Of a DNA stretch of 10,560 nucleotides, positions 1-7,706 are shown piece after piece. Position 1 is the first letter of the stretch. Each line of letters starts with the position of its first letter. The notes beneath the pieces are model-generated. The model searched no databases. It saw only the letters and a list, made by a program, of their open reading frames with translations, and was not told the origin of the DNA. This stretch comes from JBCBKZ01 sp039026975 (GTDB lineage Bacteria > Bacteroidota > Bacteroidia > J057), in the NCBI GenBank assembly GCA_039026975.1, contig JBCCLI010000221.1, forward strand, positions 1-10,560, in the 5' to 3' direction. The position numbers were made by a program, and so were the translations under genes.

Positions 1-474
1 ATCCAGCTTAGTCATATTAGCCAGTACACTGATGACATCCGGGTTCATAAGTCCTCCGGCAGACTCTTCATCATAGTCTAGAAGCTGGTTTAGCAGGAGT
101 TCATCTTCATCAGGGACAAAGTGTAAGATCCTGTCTTTCAGGGACTCTGGCAACTGGGCCAGGAGGTCCACTGCATCATCAGGCGCGAGCTCTGCTATTA
201 AATCGGAGGCATACTTAGGTTCTAATAAGGTGAGGAGTTTAGCGGGATTAGCCTCTTCATCCATTTCAGAAATAGCTTCAGATAAGAGTTCTGTGGGAAC
301 TTGTCTGAGGATTTTTTCTTTGATCTCAAGAGGAGCATCTTCCAGTAGCTGGGCCAGTTCCGTAGGATGGAGGGCCGCAGTAATAGAACGGATATGAGTC
401 TGCCCTTGAGGAGTTCTTAGCAGTTTTCTCACCCGCTTCAGCCTGGTCTGGTTTTTATTTCTTTCCTCTGCCAA
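1..474 (-). CDS. mgtE: Magnesium transporter MgtE, N-terminal part (cut by window edge)
   Basis: This is the first 158 codons of an MgtE-family Mg2+ channel/transporter; the rest (CBS domains and membrane pore) lies off the left edge. The visible part is the cytoplasmic helical N domain. It contains the family signatures HPTELAQLLED, LAPDDAVDLLAQLP and YDEESAGGLMNP, the last marking the junction to the first CBS domain. In known MgtE proteins the N and CBS domains sense cytosolic Mg2+ and close the pore. The start is unusual. A TGA at 481-483 closes the frame just upstream, and no ATG occurs until well inside the N domain. I chose TTG at 472-474; ATT at 478-480 is the only earlier option. Starting later would delete conserved N-domain helices. 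It lies 84 bases downstream of the small membrane protein gene on the same strand. The family call is firm; the start is less so. Confidence 0.9.
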   Translation of the reverse strand, partial: MAEERNKNQTRLKRVRKLLRTPQGQTHIRSITAALHPTELAQLLEDAPLEIKEKILRQVPTELLSEAISEMDEEANPAKLLTLLEPKYASDLIAELAPDDAVDLLAQLPESLKDRILHFVPDEDELLLNQLLDYDEESAGGLMNPDVISVLANMTKLD

Positions 475-558
475 GTCAATTCAATTGGAAGATAGAGGCT
501 TTTTTCTCTACCGGAGAATTGCGTGCAAATAGAGGAAATTCACAGGAGATAACAAGTG

Positions 559-729
559 CTAAGCACGCATAACTGCTCTCACAATTAAATAAATCATGGC
601 GGCCAGGAACATAAAGATAGAGATCCTGTTAATGCCGTGCATAAATGTCAGATTGATAGACTTGGGAGCTTCAGGATCTTTTTTCCCGAAGACGTTAATG
701 TATCCGAATATTTTCTTCCAAACTTTCAT
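559..729 (-). CDS. Small single-span membrane protein (DUF6728-like)
   Basis: This short gene of 56 codons runs from ATG at 727-729 to TAG at 559-561. The protein has a basic, aromatic N-terminus (MKVWKKIFGY), a polar linker with GKKDPEAPK, the motif MHGINRIS at residues 30-37, and one hydrophobic segment at about residues 36-51 followed by a basic tail. Positive charges flank the hydrophobic stretch, as expected for a small inner-membrane protein. The MHGINRIS motif just before a C-terminal membrane helix matches my memory of the DUF6728 family, small proteins of Bacteroidota with no known function; that assignment is recall, not a search. It sits 30 bases after anmK and 84 bases before mgtE on the same strand, so it may be cotranscribed with them. 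No function can be given. Confidence 0.75.
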   Translation of the reverse strand: MKVWKKIFGYINVFGKKDPEAPKSINLTFMHGINRISIFMFLAAMIYLIVRAVMRA

Positions 730-759
730 ATCATACTAACAGATTGGGGACATATAGGT

Positions 760-1881
760 TTAAGCTAATTTGATAAGCTTATACCCTCCACTTGCCGGCA
801 AGTGGATAGAGCCAGATAAAGTATCCACCTTACTACCTGTAATACTAGACCAAGTGGTACTTTTTCCTTCCAAAATTCTCAATCCTAAAAAGGCAAAAAT
901 GATAGCTTCTTTAAAATCTACCATTTGCTGATCCGTTTCTTCTGAGACAGAGATCCGCTGTGCAGCCAGTTTCTCTCCTAATTTTTTCATGAGAAAGGTA
1001 TTATGCTTTCCTCCTCCCGTAACCAATAAGGATGAATCACTCATATCTGCTAACGATAATGCCCTACTGATCTGGAAACAGACATGCTCTGTAAAAGTCC
1101 TCATTTGGTCTTGAAGGCTTAACCCTGACTGATCTAATAAAGGTAGCACTTCTGCTTCTACCCACTCCCACCCAAGTGATTTTGGGGGCTCTGCAGAGAA
1201 GTACACTAGTTCATTCAATTCCTTAAAGAGCGAAGCTTGACAGCTTCCCCCTTCAGATATACATCCCTCCGGATCATAGTCCAGGGATGAGTCCATCCTA
1301 TTCGCCAATAGATTTAATACGATGTTACATGCACACACGTCAAAGCCCTTCCTATCAAATCCCAGGTTAGCAAAGCCCCCCAGATTAAGAAAAAGAGAAT
1401 GATTTCTATATAAAAAATGCTCTCCTAAAGGAACCAGAGGGGCTCCTTCTCCCCCCATGGCTATGTCCTTATTCCTAAAATTAGTGATAACAGGACAGTC
1501 AAGATAGCTCACCAGGGTCTCCCCATCTCCTATCTGGGCTGTGAAGCTTTTATCTGGTTGATGGTAAATGGTCTGTCCATGTGAGGCCACAAAATCCGGC
1601 CGTAAATCAAACTCCTTTATAAATGCCTGCACTTTCTCGCCTAACCAGTGGCCGAAGTACACATGGGTTTTAGCAAACACCTCTCCCGACTGTCCATAGA
1701 GATGGCTAATCCGAGTCTTCCACTTTTCATCAAACTCATACTGGCCACACCGGATAATCTCATACTGATATGAGTCTCCTTCCATCCAAAAATCACAGCA
1801 GGCTATGTCCAGCCCGTCCATAGAGGTTCCACTCATTAAGCCTATGCCTCTTATTTTATTCTTTTGGGAAAGATCCTTCAT
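760..1881 (-). CDS. anmK: Anhydro-N-acetylmuramic acid kinase AnmK
   Basis: AnmK hydrolyses and phosphorylates 1,6-anhydro-MurNAc to MurNAc-6-phosphate using ATP, returning cell-wall turnover products to metabolism in the cytoplasm. The 373-residue length is close to the family's usual roughly 370. Visible signatures are GIGLMSGTSMDGLD (residues 12-25, phosphate-binding loop of the sugar-kinase/actin fold), SHGQTIYH (100-107), GGEGAPLVP (143-151), NLGGFAN (166-172) and a late TGGG nucleotide-binding motif. The likely catalytic base is Asp181 in GFDVCACN. The proteobacterial form of that motif is GFDTGPGN, so the aspartate and asparagine are kept while the residues between differ; I recall similar substitutions in Bacteroidota. 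The start at 1881 puts the glycine loop at the usual distance from the N-terminus. No murQ etherase, the usual next enzyme, is in the window. It is the first gene of a leftward group with the small membrane protein and mgtE. Confidence 0.95.
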   Translation of the reverse strand: MKDLSQKNKIRGIGLMSGTSMDGLDIACCDFWMEGDSYQYEIIRCGQYEFDEKWKTRISHLYGQSGEVFAKTHVYFGHWLGEKVQAFIKEFDLRPDFVASHGQTIYHQPDKSFTAQIGDGETLVSYLDCPVITNFRNKDIAMGGEGAPLVPLGEHFLYRNHSLFLNLGGFANLGFDRKGFDVCACNIVLNLLANRMDSSLDYDPEGCISEGGSCQASLFKELNELVYFSAEPPKSLGWEWVEAEVLPLLDQSGLSLQDQMRTFTEHVCFQISRALSLADMSDSSLLVTGGGKHNTFLMKKLGEKLAAQRISVSEETDQQMVDFKEAIIFAFLGLRILEGKSTTWSSITGSKVDTLSGSIHLPASGGYKLIKLA

Positions 1882-2269
1882 TTGCCAGTCTGTTTAAAGC
1901 CATAGTCAAATTACACTTTCCATTCGGATAAGCAGAATTGATTGTTTGAATAGACTTGGAAAATGTGAGTATTAAACCATAAATATTCATTTTTAGAGGG
2001 AACCTTTCTTCTAAAGAGATATTCATACTCCAAAATCAGCTTACAGAATCCGGGGTTTCTTACGTGTGTGAATATGTGCTGTCTAAAACTTATCAGCCAA
2101 TTTTAAATGAACACTATCCCTTCAAGTCTGCAGTTGAATAATCCAACCCCTTTTTTGCAGAGATGCTAACGCTAACTAAGGCCTAAATCAATGCCACATG
2201 GTTACGGTTTCTCCCAAAAAATTTCATGCGGCTTTTTCTGCCAAATGATGGATTACTTTTTGTAGAAAA
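1882..2269. other. Intergenic region between divergent genes, no gene seen
   Basis: This stretch of 388 bases separates the divergently transcribed anmK and the TPR lipoprotein gene; it becomes 436 bases if the lipoprotein starts at 2318. I checked both strands for small genes and found only reading frames of about ten codons. It must hold promoters for both genes, but no clear match to the Bacteroidota -33/-7 consensus (TTG and TAnnTTTG) stands out. A near match is TACTTTTTG at 2254-2262, one base too long, which would fit transcription leading to the 2318 start. A 6-bp inverted repeat (TTTAGA at 1992-1997, TCTAAA at 2010-2015) and a GCTAAC direct repeat near 2163-2174 are too short to interpret. 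Confidence 0.5.
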
Positions 2270-2317
2270 ATGAGTGAAACAGCTTTACAGGCCTTCAGTG
2301 ATAAACTTACGTCGGTT

Positions 2318-2905
2318 ATGAGCTTAGTTAGTAAACACTTGAAAGGAGCTTTCCTGATTTCTTTTTCCATTCTTCTTTTCTCTGCCTGTGATTTTGAACA
2401 GCCAGAGGTATCAGAGTCCGACTTATGGCATAGATATACTCATGAAGCTGAAACGGGTAATATAGAGAATGCTATTTCCATTCTTACCTATTTATTGGAA
2501 CAGTTTCCTGAGAATGTAGATGCTTACGTTAGCAGAGGGTATTTCTTTTGTTTGATTAATCAGCCGGCACTTGCTATTGAGGATTGTCAGCAGGCAATTT
2601 TGTTAGCACCTGAAAAAAGCCAGACCTATAATAATTTAGCTCTAGCTTATCATCTTATGAATGAGCAACACCTGGCTATGTCTTCCGTCAATATGGCCAT
2701 AGAACTGGATGCGGAAAATGCATATGCATTTAAGAATAGAGCTAAAATACACATGGCCTTAGGTAACAGATATGAGGCTTGCCAAGATCTATATACTGCC
2801 TCTCTCCACGGGTATAATGATACTTTCTCCAAGTTTGAAAATGACTTAAACAGTCTCTTCCTCCTAAACTGTGAAATAGTGGAAAGAATGTTACCAACTC
2901 AGTGA
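2318..2905 (+). CDS. TPR-repeat lipoprotein
   Basis: This is a predicted secreted lipoprotein with tetratricopeptide repeats. From the chosen ATG the first residues are MSLVSKHLKGAFLISFSIL, then a lipobox LFSAC with the acylated Cys at residue 24, followed by Asp. The frame also has an ATG at 2270, giving 211 residues, but that puts 39 residues before the lipobox Cys, long for a type II signal peptide; the 2318 start gives a typical 23. After the lipid anchor about four TPR units follow, with recognisable helix pairs such as NIENAISILTYLLEQFPEN and YNNLALAYHLMNEQHLAMS. TPRs bind other proteins, so a scaffold or assembly role in the periplasm or outer membrane is plausible, but no partner is evident. 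The next gene on the same strand starts 155 bases later and is probably a separate unit. Family identity is clear, function unknown. Confidence 0.8.
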   Translation: MSLVSKHLKGAFLISFSILLFSACDFEQPEVSESDLWHRYTHEAETGNIENAISILTYLLEQFPENVDAYVSRGYFFCLINQPALAIEDCQQAILLAPEKSQTYNNLALAYHLMNEQHLAMSSVNMAIELDAENAYAFKNRAKIHMALGNRYEACQDLYTASLHGYNDTFSKFENDLNSLFLLNCEIVERMLPTQ

Positions 2906-3060
2906 TTTCCCTACCCTTTCCCTGAGAGATTCATGCTATTAGCAGGAAATTCTTAAAAGTTCATTATTTTAGTACTTATTAGGAATGAATGAGAGGAGGT
3001 AAATATTTTCCTCTACCAGGATCCTGTATTAGCATAACAAACCCATAGCAACCCTTTTCC

Positions 3061-5502
3061 ATGAAAAAGATTTGTCTTCTGATATTCCTATTTATAGGCA
3101 TTTTCTCAGGTTATTCTCAATCCTCACTTTCTGAGAAGATAAAGGATATGACAGCCTATCCTGGCTACTTCCCTTTCTACTGGGAAGAGAGTAGCGGAAA
3201 AATCTGGCTAAAAATAGATACTTGGGAGGAAGAATTTCTATATGTAAACTCCCTTCCTGCAGGTGTAGGTTCAAATGACTTAGGATTAGATAGAGGTCAG
3301 TTGGGAAATACCCGGGTAGTAAAATTTGTAAAGAGTGGTCCTAAAGTGCTTCTGATAGAACCTAACCAGGAATACAGGGCCATTTCTGATAATGCTGACG
3401 AGCGGAAATCTGTAGAAGAAGCCTTTGCCCAGTCAGTCATATGGGGATTTAAGGCAGAGGCTACAGAAGGAGATGCTGCCCTGGTAGATATGACTTCTTT
3501 CCTGCTTAGAGATGCGCATGGCGTAGTAGGCAGACTTAGTGGTAGGAGGCAAGGATCCTATAAAATGGACGGAAGCAGGTCTGCAGTATACCTACCCAGA
3601 ACTAAAAACTTCCCTAAAAATACAGAGCTGGAAAGCATCATTACATTCACAGGAAGCCCTAAAGGTGCTATGGTACGCTCAGTAGTCCCTAGCCCTGATG
3701 CTATTACCGTGAGAATGCACCACTCGTTCGTAGAACTTCCGGATGATCAATATCAGCCTAGGGAGTGGGATCCAAGGTCTGGTTATTATTTCATCAGCTA
3801 CCAGGATTATGCCACGCCCATAGGAGAACCACTCATGAAAAGGTTCATTGCCAGGCACAGGCTGGAAAAGAAAAGTCCATCTGCGCCTAAGAGTGAGGCT
3901 AAAGAACCCATCATTTATTATTTAGATAGAGGGGCACCGGAACCTGTTAAATCAGCTTTATTGGAAGGTGCTCGTTGGTGGAATGAAGCCTTTGAAGCGG
4001 CAGGCTTCATTGATGCTTTCCAGGTAAAAGTTCTACCAGAAGGTGCTGATCCTCTGGATGTCAGGTATAATGTTATTCAATGGGTACACAGATCTACCCG
4101 TGGATGGTCATATGGCTCTTCAGTTAGAGATCCCAGAACAGGAGAAATCATTAAAGGTCATGTGTCCCTAGGTTCCTTACGAGTGAGACAAGACTATTTG
4201 ATTGCGCAGGGTTTTGCCGGACTTTTTGAAGGAGATGAGACTGTTTCTCAAGAACTAGTAGATATGGCGCTGGCCAGACTTAGGCAATTATCAGCCCATG
4301 AAGTGGGGCACACCCTGGGGCTTGTCCATAACTACTCTTCTAGTGTGAATGATCGCGCATCTGTTATGGACTATCCCCACCCTTATATTCAGAAAAGGGG
4401 TAAGTCTGTAGACTTCAGTAAAGCATATGATGTAGGCATAGGAGCGTGGGATAAAGTAGCCATCCAGTTTGGGTATACTGAATTTCAGGCTAATGAAAAG
4501 GAAGGACTGGATAAGATAGTAGCAGATTATCTTAAAGATGGATTACTATTCATCACAGACCAGGATGCCAGGCCTTCTGGAAGTGCGCATCCTACAGCTC
4601 ACTTATGGGATAATGGAGGCAGCCCCTCTGCTGAACTATCGCGCATTCTCAAGCTAAGAAAACAAGCGCTAAAAGATTTTGATGAGAAAAAAGTACCTAT
4701 AGGGACTGCTATGGCAGAGCTAGAAGATGTGTTAGTGCCCATATACTTTGGGCACAGATACCAGACCATAGCTACAGCTAAAGTAATAGGAGGTGTTCAA
4801 TATAATTATGCGGTCCGGGGAGATGGGCAAGTTCCAGTAGAACATATTCCTTCAGAGCAGCAAGTAACAGCTCTCAATACTATGCTGGAAACCCTTAGTC
4901 CAGAAGTATTAGCTATTCCTCCTCACATTTTAAAAATGATCCCTCCTAGGCCTTTTGGTCTGAGAAGAGGAAGGGAACATTTCAAGCTGAGATCAGGAAG
5001 TGTCCTAGATCCGCTAAGTGCTGCTGAGAGTGCGGCTGATCCTACCTTATCTCTACTATTACACCCGCATAGAGCTAACAGGTTAGTCAGCCTTTCTGCT
5101 CAGAATACTGATCTACTTAGCTTCCAGGGGGTACTAGACTCCCTGGTCAGTGCTACCTGGAAGATAGAAGTAGAAAATCCTTACCACGCTGAAATTCAGA
5201 GAACTGTAGATCATCTTGCTCTGGCACACATCATGAAACTAGCTACCCATGAAGAGGCATCCCCTCAGGTGAAAGCCATTTGTATGATGAGCCTGGATAA
5301 GCTGTGGACATGGTTGAGTAGGAATAACTCAGCAGAAAATATTCCTGAGTATGCCCACAAAAGTTATGGCATTCAACTGATCAAATCCTTCTTGGTAAAC
5401 CCAGAAAAAATGGAAAGTATTGAGATCTTGGGTATGCCTGACGGCTCTCCTATAGGACATGATCCCTTATTTGGATGTGGTGTAGTAGGATGCAGTGAAT
5501 AA
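3061..5502 (+). CDS. Secreted zinc-dependent metalloprotease, DUF5117/DUF4953 type
   Basis: This 813-residue protein has a Sec signal peptide (MKKICLLIFLFIGIFSGYSQ, cleavage likely after residue 20), so it acts in the periplasm, outer membrane or outside the cell. The catalytic centre is the metzincin zinc site HEVGHTLGLVHN, with His413, Glu414, His417 and His423, followed by a Met-turn at SVMDYP (Met436). The surrounding layout matches the large zinc-dependent metalloproteases of Bacteroidota: a DUF5117-like beta-rich N-terminal region (roughly residues 70-280, including YFISYQDYATPIGEP), the catalytic region, and a DUF4953-like C-terminal part containing LWDNGGSPSAELSRILKLRK and VQYNYAVRGDG. 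Domain limits are from memory of the family. The C-terminus ends in a tail with two cysteines (Cys806 and Cys811) that could pair once exported. The substrate is unknown. It is followed after 8 bases by a membrane protein gene, so the two are probably cotranscribed. Confidence 0.88.
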   Translation: MKKICLLIFLFIGIFSGYSQSSLSEKIKDMTAYPGYFPFYWEESSGKIWLKIDTWEEEFLYVNSLPAGVGSNDLGLDRGQLGNTRVVKFVKSGPKVLLIEPNQEYRAISDNADERKSVEEAFAQSVIWGFKAEATEGDAALVDMTSFLLRDAHGVVGRLSGRRQGSYKMDGSRSAVYLPRTKNFPKNTELESIITFTGSPKGAMVRSVVPSPDAITVRMHHSFVELPDDQYQPREWDPRSGYYFISYQDYATPIGEPLMKRFIARHRLEKKSPSAPKSEAKEPIIYYLDRGAPEPVKSALLEGARWWNEAFEAAGFIDAFQVKVLPEGADPLDVRYNVIQWVHRSTRGWSYGSSVRDPRTGEIIKGHVSLGSLRVRQDYLIAQGFAGLFEGDETVSQELVDMALARLRQLSAHEVGHTLGLVHNYSSSVNDRASVMDYPHPYIQKRGKSVDFSKAYDVGIGAWDKVAIQFGYTEFQANEKEGLDKIVADYLKDGLLFITDQDARPSGSAHPTAHLWDNGGSPSAELSRILKLRKQALKDFDEKKVPIGTAMAELEDVLVPIYFGHRYQTIATAKVIGGVQYNYAVRGDGQVPVEHIPSEQQVTALNTMLETLSPEVLAIPPHILKMIPPRPFGLRRGREHFKLRSGSVLDPLSAAESAADPTLSLLLHPHRANRLVSLSAQNTDLLSFQGVLDSLVSATWKIEVENPYHAEIQRTVDHLALAHIMKLATHEEASPQVKAICMMSLDKLWTWLSRNNSAENIPEYAHKSYGIQLIKSFLVNPEKMESIEILGMPDGSPIGHDPLFGCGVVGCSE

Positions 5503-5510
5503 AAAATCAT

Positions 5511-6113
5511 ATGAAAGAACCCTTAAGTAGTAGGGAAATCTTTTTTAGGTTTTATGTGAGCTGGATACTTAGAATTTTTTATGTGCTACTGATTCTCCTG
5601 TTGGGGGTGTATGTCTTCACCCTGGCAGGAGGATCATCCTTCAGCTTACTAGATAGTAACTACCTGTGGATTTCTCTGGGAGGGCTGGCAGTTTCCATCT
5701 TAATGGGAGCTCTCCACTACCAGCACGACTTAGGATACGAACCCAATAAGATTTTCAGTATTCTCCATGATCCCATTTTTCAAGAAGTAGCACATGCTAC
5801 TCTCATACCCAATGTGGCAGAGGAAAGGTTAGAAGGAAGCTATAAAGAATATCCCCTATTCATTACCCCTAGACTAAAAACGCCCATCACGCATTATCTG
5901 GAAATAGGACTTACCATAGATCCATCCCCTTCTTATATAGAAGAACTAGAAATACTTAGCAGGCCCTATGAGCTGAACATTCATGAGGGAAACTTTCTAT
6001 TAATCTATAGATTCAATATTCCTATGGTTAGCAAGTGGAACATCAACCCACAAGAAATTGAGGAGACTTGTGAGCTGATCTTAGCAAAAATACCCTCCTC
6101 TCCCGCCTCTTAG
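5511..6113 (+). CDS. Two-span membrane protein of unknown function
   Basis: I do not recognise a named family for this 200-residue protein. Two hydrophobic helices are evident, about residues 17-40 (SWILRIFYVLLILLLGVYVF) and 51-69 (LWISLGGLAVSILMGALHY), followed by a soluble domain of about 130 residues with no cysteine, no obvious catalytic motif and alternating short strands and helices. The start ATG lies 8 bases after the metalloprotease stop, and the coding strand is the same, which suggests one transcript and possibly a joint job at the cell envelope. Its stop overlaps the stop of the convergent tetR-family gene. A short acidic tract (YIEELEIL) and a serine/proline-rich end are the only compositional features. 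Confidence 0.7.
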   Translation: MKEPLSSREIFFRFYVSWILRIFYVLLILLLGVYVFTLAGGSSFSLLDSNYLWISLGGLAVSILMGALHYQHDLGYEPNKIFSILHDPIFQEVAHATLIPNVAEERLEGSYKEYPLFITPRLKTPITHYLEIGLTIDPSPSYIEELEILSRPYELNIHEGNFLLIYRFNIPMVSKWNINPQEIEETCELILAKIPSSPAS

Positions 6114-6664
6114 TCTTTCTGGAATAGCGCTTTCCAGTTCTCTGCTATATGCTGGATAGAAATAGTTTCTTCTCCTTCCAAACACATCAGTAAAGCTCCT
6201 TTTCGCATGGCTTCAAACTGGAGAATGTTTCTATCTACGTCTTGGTGGCCCAAGGAAGAAAGGAGTTTATGTAAGAGGGGTCTGTACAATTTTTGAAATT
6301 CATTTTCTGCCTGAAAGCGAGTCCATTCTCTAGTATTTTCAGAGATGGTAAGAGGGATATACATTTTCCATAATAGATATTTCTCCTTGTAAGACTGGCA
6401 GAAGGAATCTACCAATTGGTCTAGTTGCTGGGGAGGGGTAAGTGCTTCAGAAAAATGGCAAATATGGGCTAGCTCTTCCTTGACTTCTTTCAAGGCAGCC
6501 AGTAAAATTCCTTCTTTTCCGTGGAAGAAATAGCTTACCAGACCTTTAGCTACCCCTGCTTCCTTAGCAATATCCTCCTGAGTGGTGACAGCATAGCCGT
6601 ACTCAGCAAATAGCCTAATGGCCACCGAAAGAATATGTTCGCCTGTACGCGTGGAAGCGCTCAT
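6110..6664 (-). CDS. TetR/AcrR-family transcriptional regulator
   Basis: This is a 184-residue one-component repressor-type regulator. The N-terminal DNA-binding domain is typical: helix 1 ILSVAIRLFAEYGY (residues 11-24), then the helix-turn-helix TTQEDIAKEAGVAKGLVSYFF (about 27-47) and the conserved HGKEGILLAAL at the start of helix 4. The C-terminal ligand-binding and dimer region is diverse, as is usual, and gives no hint of the effector. It lies 30 bases downstream of the DUF1028 gene on the same strand, so it is probably the last gene of that transcription unit, and it meets the membrane protein gene tail to tail with a 4-base overlap. Because there is no promoter space of its own, any autoregulation would have to act on an upstream promoter; I saw no palindromic operator that I could assign. 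Confidence 0.88.
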   Translation of the reverse strand: MSASTRTGEHILSVAIRLFAEYGYAVTTQEDIAKEAGVAKGLVSYFFHGKEGILLAALKEVKEELAHICHFSEALTPPQQLDQLVDSFCQSYKEKYLLWKMYIPLTISENTREWTRFQAENEFQKLYRPLLHKLLSSLGHQDVDRNILQFEAMRKGALLMCLEGEETISIQHIAENWKALFQKD

Positions 6665-6694
6665 CTTCTTGACACTAAATAGCGTAATAATTCT

Positions 6695-7684
6695 TTATTC
6701 TACTACTGATAGAATCTTGGTTAATTCCTCGTCATTCACAGACAGTAAATTTACAGGCCTTAGGCGAACTACCAAGGTTTTCCAATCTGGATTTTGGGTA
6801 AATACTAATCTGAAAAGAGGTAGGGCTTCTTCTACTTTTCCAGTATTGGCTAGCGTTACAGCGTGCCAAAATTTCATTTCCTCATTGTCAGGAAATAGGC
6901 TTTCCGCTTTTGCGTAGGCTTTCATAGCCTCATCCATTTTTCCTTCTTCCACCGCTAAGTCTCCTCTATTCATATGCTCATAGGCACGATGGACAGTTAG
7001 CAGTCTTTTTAACTCGGCAGTAGGATTAGGGTGATCTTCTATCCGGAGGTCTACCACCCTGTCTTCCCATGGGTTTCCAGTAGGGAAAGGATTTACTACC
7101 AGAATGGCGGCAGACTGTTTTCCTCTAATGTCTCCTCCTGCTGCTTCTGCTGCTATCAGGGCTTCCACCATTCTTTCTGCCAGAGGACCTGGCGTTTCCT
7201 CAAAGGCTTTGGCCATTTCTGGCCAGACCGCTTCATTGGCCATTAAGTTCGCCTGAACGGAGTAGTTCTTTCCTACTAACTGACCAGCCTTGGGGATACA
7301 GCTCTTTCCAGTATGGGCGGCTACTCTCCCTTGCATGTCCACTATAGCTACCTGTCTGACATCTCTCCCTTCATCTGTACTAAGTAAGGAGTCCAGGGTG
7401 GCTTCTGCACTCATACCTGCCTTCATCATAGCCAGTCCTCTAGGTCCAAAAGAAGGATTCACAAAACTTTGAGTAGCAATTACCCCTACGCCTGCTTCTC
7501 CCCAGCTTACTAATGTTCCCACTGAGAACCAGTGAGACTGGACAGCAACTCCCATTTTTCCGGTTACGGGATCTTTGGCTACTATAGAATAAGTGCTGGC
7601 TAGTGGCTCCCCATGTAAGGTCCGCTGACCAAAGGAATGAAGCACCATACCTAGCAATATGATGAATGTGGTAGTTTTTTTCAT
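6695..7684 (-). CDS. Secreted DUF1028 protein (Ntn-hydrolase-like) with C-terminal TPR region
   Basis: This 329-residue protein has a signal peptide (MKKTTTFIILLGMVLHSFGQ), so it is exported. Residues of about 30-220 match the DUF1028 family: STYSIVAKDPVTGKMGVAVQSHWFSVG, then WGEAGVGVIATQSFVNPSFG, and later QSAAILVV. The family is predicted to have the N-terminal nucleophile hydrolase fold, and the TYSIVA strand near the mature N-terminus is where the nucleophile would lie; no reaction has been established as far as I know. Residues of about 233-315 form helix pairs of TPR type (AMKAYAKAESLFPDN, VEEALPLFRLVFTQNPDW), a common C-terminal addition. The gene is 22 bases after the YbjN-like gene and 30 bases before tetR, all leftward, suggesting one operon. 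Cleavage of a peptide or cell-wall amide bond is a guess from the fold only. Confidence 0.85.
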   Translation of the reverse strand: MKKTTTFIILLGMVLHSFGQRTLHGEPLASTYSIVAKDPVTGKMGVAVQSHWFSVGTLVSWGEAGVGVIATQSFVNPSFGPRGLAMMKAGMSAEATLDSLLSTDEGRDVRQVAIVDMQGRVAAHTGKSCIPKAGQLVGKNYSVQANLMANEAVWPEMAKAFEETPGPLAERMVEALIAAEAAGGDIRGKQSAAILVVNPFPTGNPWEDRVVDLRIEDHPNPTAELKRLLTVHRAYEHMNRGDLAVEEGKMDEAMKAYAKAESLFPDNEEMKFWHAVTLANTGKVEEALPLFRLVFTQNPDWKTLVVRLRPVNLLSVNDEELTKILSVVE

Positions 7685-7706
7685 AAGAGCAGGTTTGTAA
7701 GGGGAC

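Noticed and set aside
760..783. Short inverted repeat AAGCT / AGCTT at the end of anmK as a terminator
   Set aside because: The stem is 5 bp, overlaps the coding end and lacks a T-tract; the next gene begins 30 bases on, so read-through is more likely.
2254..2262. TACTTTTTG as a Bacteroidota -7 promoter element for the TPR lipoprotein
   Set aside because: It has one base too many compared with TAnnTTTG, and no TTG element at the expected distance upstream was clear.
2992..3014. Inverted repeat AGAGGA / TCCTCT before the metalloprotease gene
   Set aside because: Only 6 bp with a 11-base spacer and no U-run; too weak to call a terminator or operator.
6618..7472. Several plus-strand frames of 60 to 99 codons between 6618 and 7472
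   Set aside because: They are antisense to the TetR and DUF1028 genes, which have clear family motifs in the other frame.
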